34,532 nt of DNA from Candidatus Blautia avicola (lineage in GTDB: Bacteria > Bacillota > Clostridia > Lachnospirales > Lachnospiraceae): positions 1 through 34,532 of the forward strand of contig DWUY01000290.1 in assembly GCA_019120515.1 (NCBI GenBank), given 5' to 3'. Of the stretch, positions 32,764 through 34,532 are shown piece by piece. The notes beneath the pieces are model-generated. The model saw only the letters and a list, made by a program, of their open reading frames with translations, searched no databases and was not told where the DNA came from. Position 1 is the first letter of the stretch. The number at the start of each line of letters is the position of its first letter. The position numbers and the translations under genes were made by a program.

Positions 32764-33048
32764 CTACTGGGCAGATTCCTCCAGAGGTTCCTCTGCCAGC
32801 ACCTGCTCGTATTTTTCCAGGATGATATTCTGTATCCTCTCACGGGTTGCAGAATTGATGGGATGGGCAATATCTCTGTATTCCCCGTCCGTGGCCTTAC
32901 GGCTGGGCATTGCGATAAATAATCCTTTTTCGCCCTCGATGACCTTAATGTCATGCACTACAAATTCTTCGTCAATGGTAATGGAAACCACTGCTTTCAT
33001 TTTGCCTTCTTTCGCCACTCTTCTTACTCTTACATCTGTGATGTTCAT
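32764..33048 (-). CDS. spoVG: SpoVG RNA/DNA-binding regulator
   Basis: SpoVG is a small nucleic-acid-binding global regulator affecting septation and sporulation. I set the start at ATG 33048 (94 aa): the protein then begins [19 protein letters not shown], the family's fixed start, and GGGGAAGG lies 4-5 nt upstream. The conserved core includes [28 protein letters not shown] and [18 protein letters not shown]. Length is normal. The upstream leader has two small hairpins (33117-33132 and 33138-33152). Confidence 0.97.
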   Translation of the reverse strand: MNITDVRVRRVAKEGKMKAVVSITIDEEFVVHDIKVIEGEKGLFIAMPSRKATDGEYRDIAHPINSATRERIQNIILEKYEQVLAEEPLEESAQ

Positions 33049-33116
33049 ACAACCTTCCCCTTTCATCGCCGCCTTGTTCAGTCGTGCTTTCTGTCTTTTT
33101 TGGAATTTTATATTCC

Positions 33117-33152
33117 GGCAGGTTTTCCCGCCTACAAAGCGGTTTTACCGCT
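33117..33152 (-). other. Tandem small hairpins in the spoVG leader
   Basis: In minus-strand RNA AGCGGU-aaa-ACCGCU (33152-33138) is followed by GGCGGG-aaaa-CCUGCC (33132-33117, one G-U pair). They lie between the glgD 3' region and spoVG, roughly 70-105 nt before its ATG. They may be part of a regulated leader or of glgD transcript ends. Confidence 0.4.
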
Positions 33153-33242
33153 CTGTTCCTTAGTAGATTTATAAAAGCCTAGAACCGCCCGGCATCTCCG
33201 CGGCCGGTCCGTCTCCCTTTTGAGACCGGCTTTCATGATAAA

Positions 33243-34358
33243 TTACAGAACGTACCTTTCGTTCTTTTCGATCACTACCTTAATGCTGTCTTCTCCGCAA
33301 TAATAAGAGTTTGCCCGGATGGTATCACGGCTCTCCACAATGCAGTTCTCAATATGAGTATTATCGCCTAAATATACATCATTTAAGATGATCGAATTTT
33401 TGATCACACAGTTATTGCCTACAAAAACCTTCTTGAACAGAATAGAATTTTCCACCTGTCCGTTTATGATACAGCCGCTGGAGATCAGGCTGTTTCTCAC
33501 ATCTGAACCCGGATTATATTTTGCCGGAGGCAGGTCGTCGATCTTGGACTGGATACCCGGATACTGCCGGAAGAAATAATCTCGGATCTCCGGTTTCAGG
33601 AAGTCCATGTTTGTCTTATAATAAGACTCCACTGTGGAGATATTGCTCCAGTAAGTATCGATCTTATATCCATAGATCCGTTTCAGGTTCTTATAACGGA
33701 TAAGGATGTCCTTTACAAAATCATGCCGGTCTTCCTGTCCGCATTTTTCTATCAGCTCTATCAGCTGTCTTCTTCTGATCACATAAATACCTGTAGAGAT
33801 CGTCGTAGACTGAGTCACCATAGGCTTCTCATCAAACTCTACGATCCTGCAGTCTTCGTTCATCTTAACACAGCCGAATCTGGTAGCGTCCTCTCCGCTG
33901 ACCTCTGTACACACAACGGTAATATCCGCTCTCTTTGCGATATGATATTCCAGCACCTTATTATAATCCAGTTTATATACGCAGTCTCCTGAGGCAATGA
34001 CCACATAAGGCTCATGGCTGTTTTTCAGAAAACTGAGATTCTGATAGATAGCGTCCGCCGTTCCCTGATACCAGAAACTGTTATCCGGGGTAATGGTGGG
34101 GGTAAATGTATACAGGCCGCCCTGCTTTCTTCCGAAATCCCACCACTTGGAAGAACTTAAATGTTCATTCAGGGATCTGGCATTGTACTGGGTCAGCACA
34201 GCTACCTTCTGGATATGGGAATTTGACATATTACTGAGAGCAAAATCTATGCTGCGGTAACTGCCTGCAATGGGCATTGCCGCAATGGCTCTCTTCTGGG
34301 ATAATTCTCTCATTCTGTGATTATTGCCGCCGGCAAGGATAATACCTATTGCTCTCAT
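33243..34358 (-). CDS. glgD: GlgD, glucose-1-phosphate adenylyltransferase-like subunit
   Basis: GlgD is the non-catalytic partner of GlgC in Firmicute ADP-glucose pyrophosphorylase for glycogen synthesis. The 371-residue protein has a nucleotidyltransferase domain (IGIILAGGNNHRMRELSQKRAIAAMPIAGSYRSIDFALSN) and a C-terminal left-handed beta-helix (KVFVGNNCVIKNSIILNDVYLGDNTHIENCIVE). The GlgD-type start and altered GAGG loop distinguish it from GlgC. Its ATG overlaps the glgC stop (ATGA), so translation is coupled. Confidence 0.93.
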   Translation of the reverse strand: MRAIGIILAGGNNHRMRELSQKRAIAAMPIAGSYRSIDFALSNMSNSHIQKVAVLTQYNARSLNEHLSSSKWWDFGRKQGGLYTFTPTITPDNSFWYQGTADAIYQNLSFLKNSHEPYVVIASGDCVYKLDYNKVLEYHIAKRADITVVCTEVSGEDATRFGCVKMNEDCRIVEFDEKPMVTQSTTISTGIYVIRRRQLIELIEKCGQEDRHDFVKDILIRYKNLKRIYGYKIDTYWSNISTVESYYKTNMDFLKPEIRDYFFRQYPGIQSKIDDLPPAKYNPGSDVRNSLISSGCIINGQVENSILFKKVFVGNNCVIKNSIILNDVYLGDNTHIENCIVESRDTIRANSYYCGEDSIKVVIEKNERYVL

Positions 34359-34532
34359 TCTGTCTCACCTTCCTTATTCAATGTTTCTCCGCTTTCCAAT
34401 ACGCCTCCCGGATAGTCCTCTGGTGTGGTCTCTCCTACGATAGCCGTATTCTTTCCGATCTTGACATCGGAAGGGATCACGGTATTCTCCCCTACTGTTA
34501 CCAGTCCGAAAGAATACACATTAGGCTTCAGC
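34355..34532 (-). CDS. glgC: GlgC, glucose-1-phosphate adenylyltransferase (3' end only)
   Basis: Only the last ~58 codons are in the window; it is absent from the ORF track. The frame reads LKPNVYSFGLVTVGENTVIPSD, then KIGKNTAIVGETTPEDYPGG, a beta-helix end typical of GlgC. Stop TGA at 34357-34355 overlaps the glgD ATG. Its position upstream of glgD matches the usual glgC-glgD order. Confidence 0.88.
   Translation of the reverse strand, partial: LKPNVYSFGLVTVGENTVIPSDVKIGKNTAIVGETTPEDYPGGVLESGETLNKEGETE

Noticed and set aside
1-34532. CRISPR arrays, tRNA/rRNA genes, insertion sequences, phage or defence islands
   Set aside because: No regularly spaced repeats, cloverleaf-type sequences, transposases or integrases were found by reading both strands and the ORF track.

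Overview
This window looks like a chromosomal segment of a spore-forming, low-to-mid-GC Clostridia, most likely a Lachnospiraceae member. Evidence: a GerA-type germination receptor operon, spoIIR, a SipL-like SPOCS/LysM coat-assembly protein and spoVG, plus the Firmicute glgC-glgD pair, AGGAGG-type ribosome binding sites and TTG/GTG starts. No rRNA, tRNA, CRISPR array, transposase, phage gene or plasmid gene was seen. It is mostly ordinary core genome; the unusual material sits between genes.

Layout. 1-578 (-): lipoprotein with a trigger-factor/FKBP-type isomerase domain, cut by the window edge. 738-1199 (+): small membrane protein of unknown role. 1305-2585 (-): murI plus a DUF1934 gene. 2654-6517 (-): gerAA, a gerAB-gerAC fusion and spoIIR, a likely forespore operon. 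6777-8323 (-): ispE and a GntR/FCD regulator. 8519-10522 (-): PrcB-type lipoprotein and sipL-like gene. 10673-11416 (+): plsC. 11585-12322 (-): YczE/YitT-like membrane protein, divergent from a LysR regulator (12493-13389, +). 13352-17192 (-): a wall operon of L,D-transpeptidase, ddl and murF. 17495-18781 (-): class I aminotransferase. 18937-21522 (-): Ca2+ P-type ATPase. 21788-25089 (+): rRNA methyltransferase-like gene, a frameshifted L-asparaginase, DUF1294 and aroC. 25209-28299 (+): two-component pair. 28459-30384 (-): nicotinamidase-like hydrolase and a duplicated CmpB-type membrane protein. 30717-32649 (+): orphan ORF and an RsmF-like m5C methyltransferase. 32764-33048 (-): spoVG. 33243-34532 (-): glgD and the 3' end of glgC.

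Functionally there are three themes: sporulation and germination (gerA, spoIIR, sipL, spoVG), peptidoglycan precursor and cross-link formation (murI, murF, ddl, L,D-transpeptidase), and housekeeping (ispE, plsC, aroC, rRNA methylation, glycogen).

The most interesting signals are non-coding. (1) A ~150-bp dispersed hairpin element occurs twice, in opposite orientation, each time exactly between two convergent genes. Its 116-nt core aligns without gaps at about 82% identity, and the outer stems differ between copies by compensatory base pairs. (2) A GC-rich multi-hairpin repeat occurs twice directly behind intrinsic terminators, and one copy fills the whole leader region of the germination operon. 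(3) Other observations are an A7 slippery-type frameshift in the asparaginase, a gerAB-gerAC fusion, a perfect 13-bp inverted repeat woven through the murI promoter, a palindrome in the plsC leader and a sigmaE-like promoter ahead of the sipL operon.
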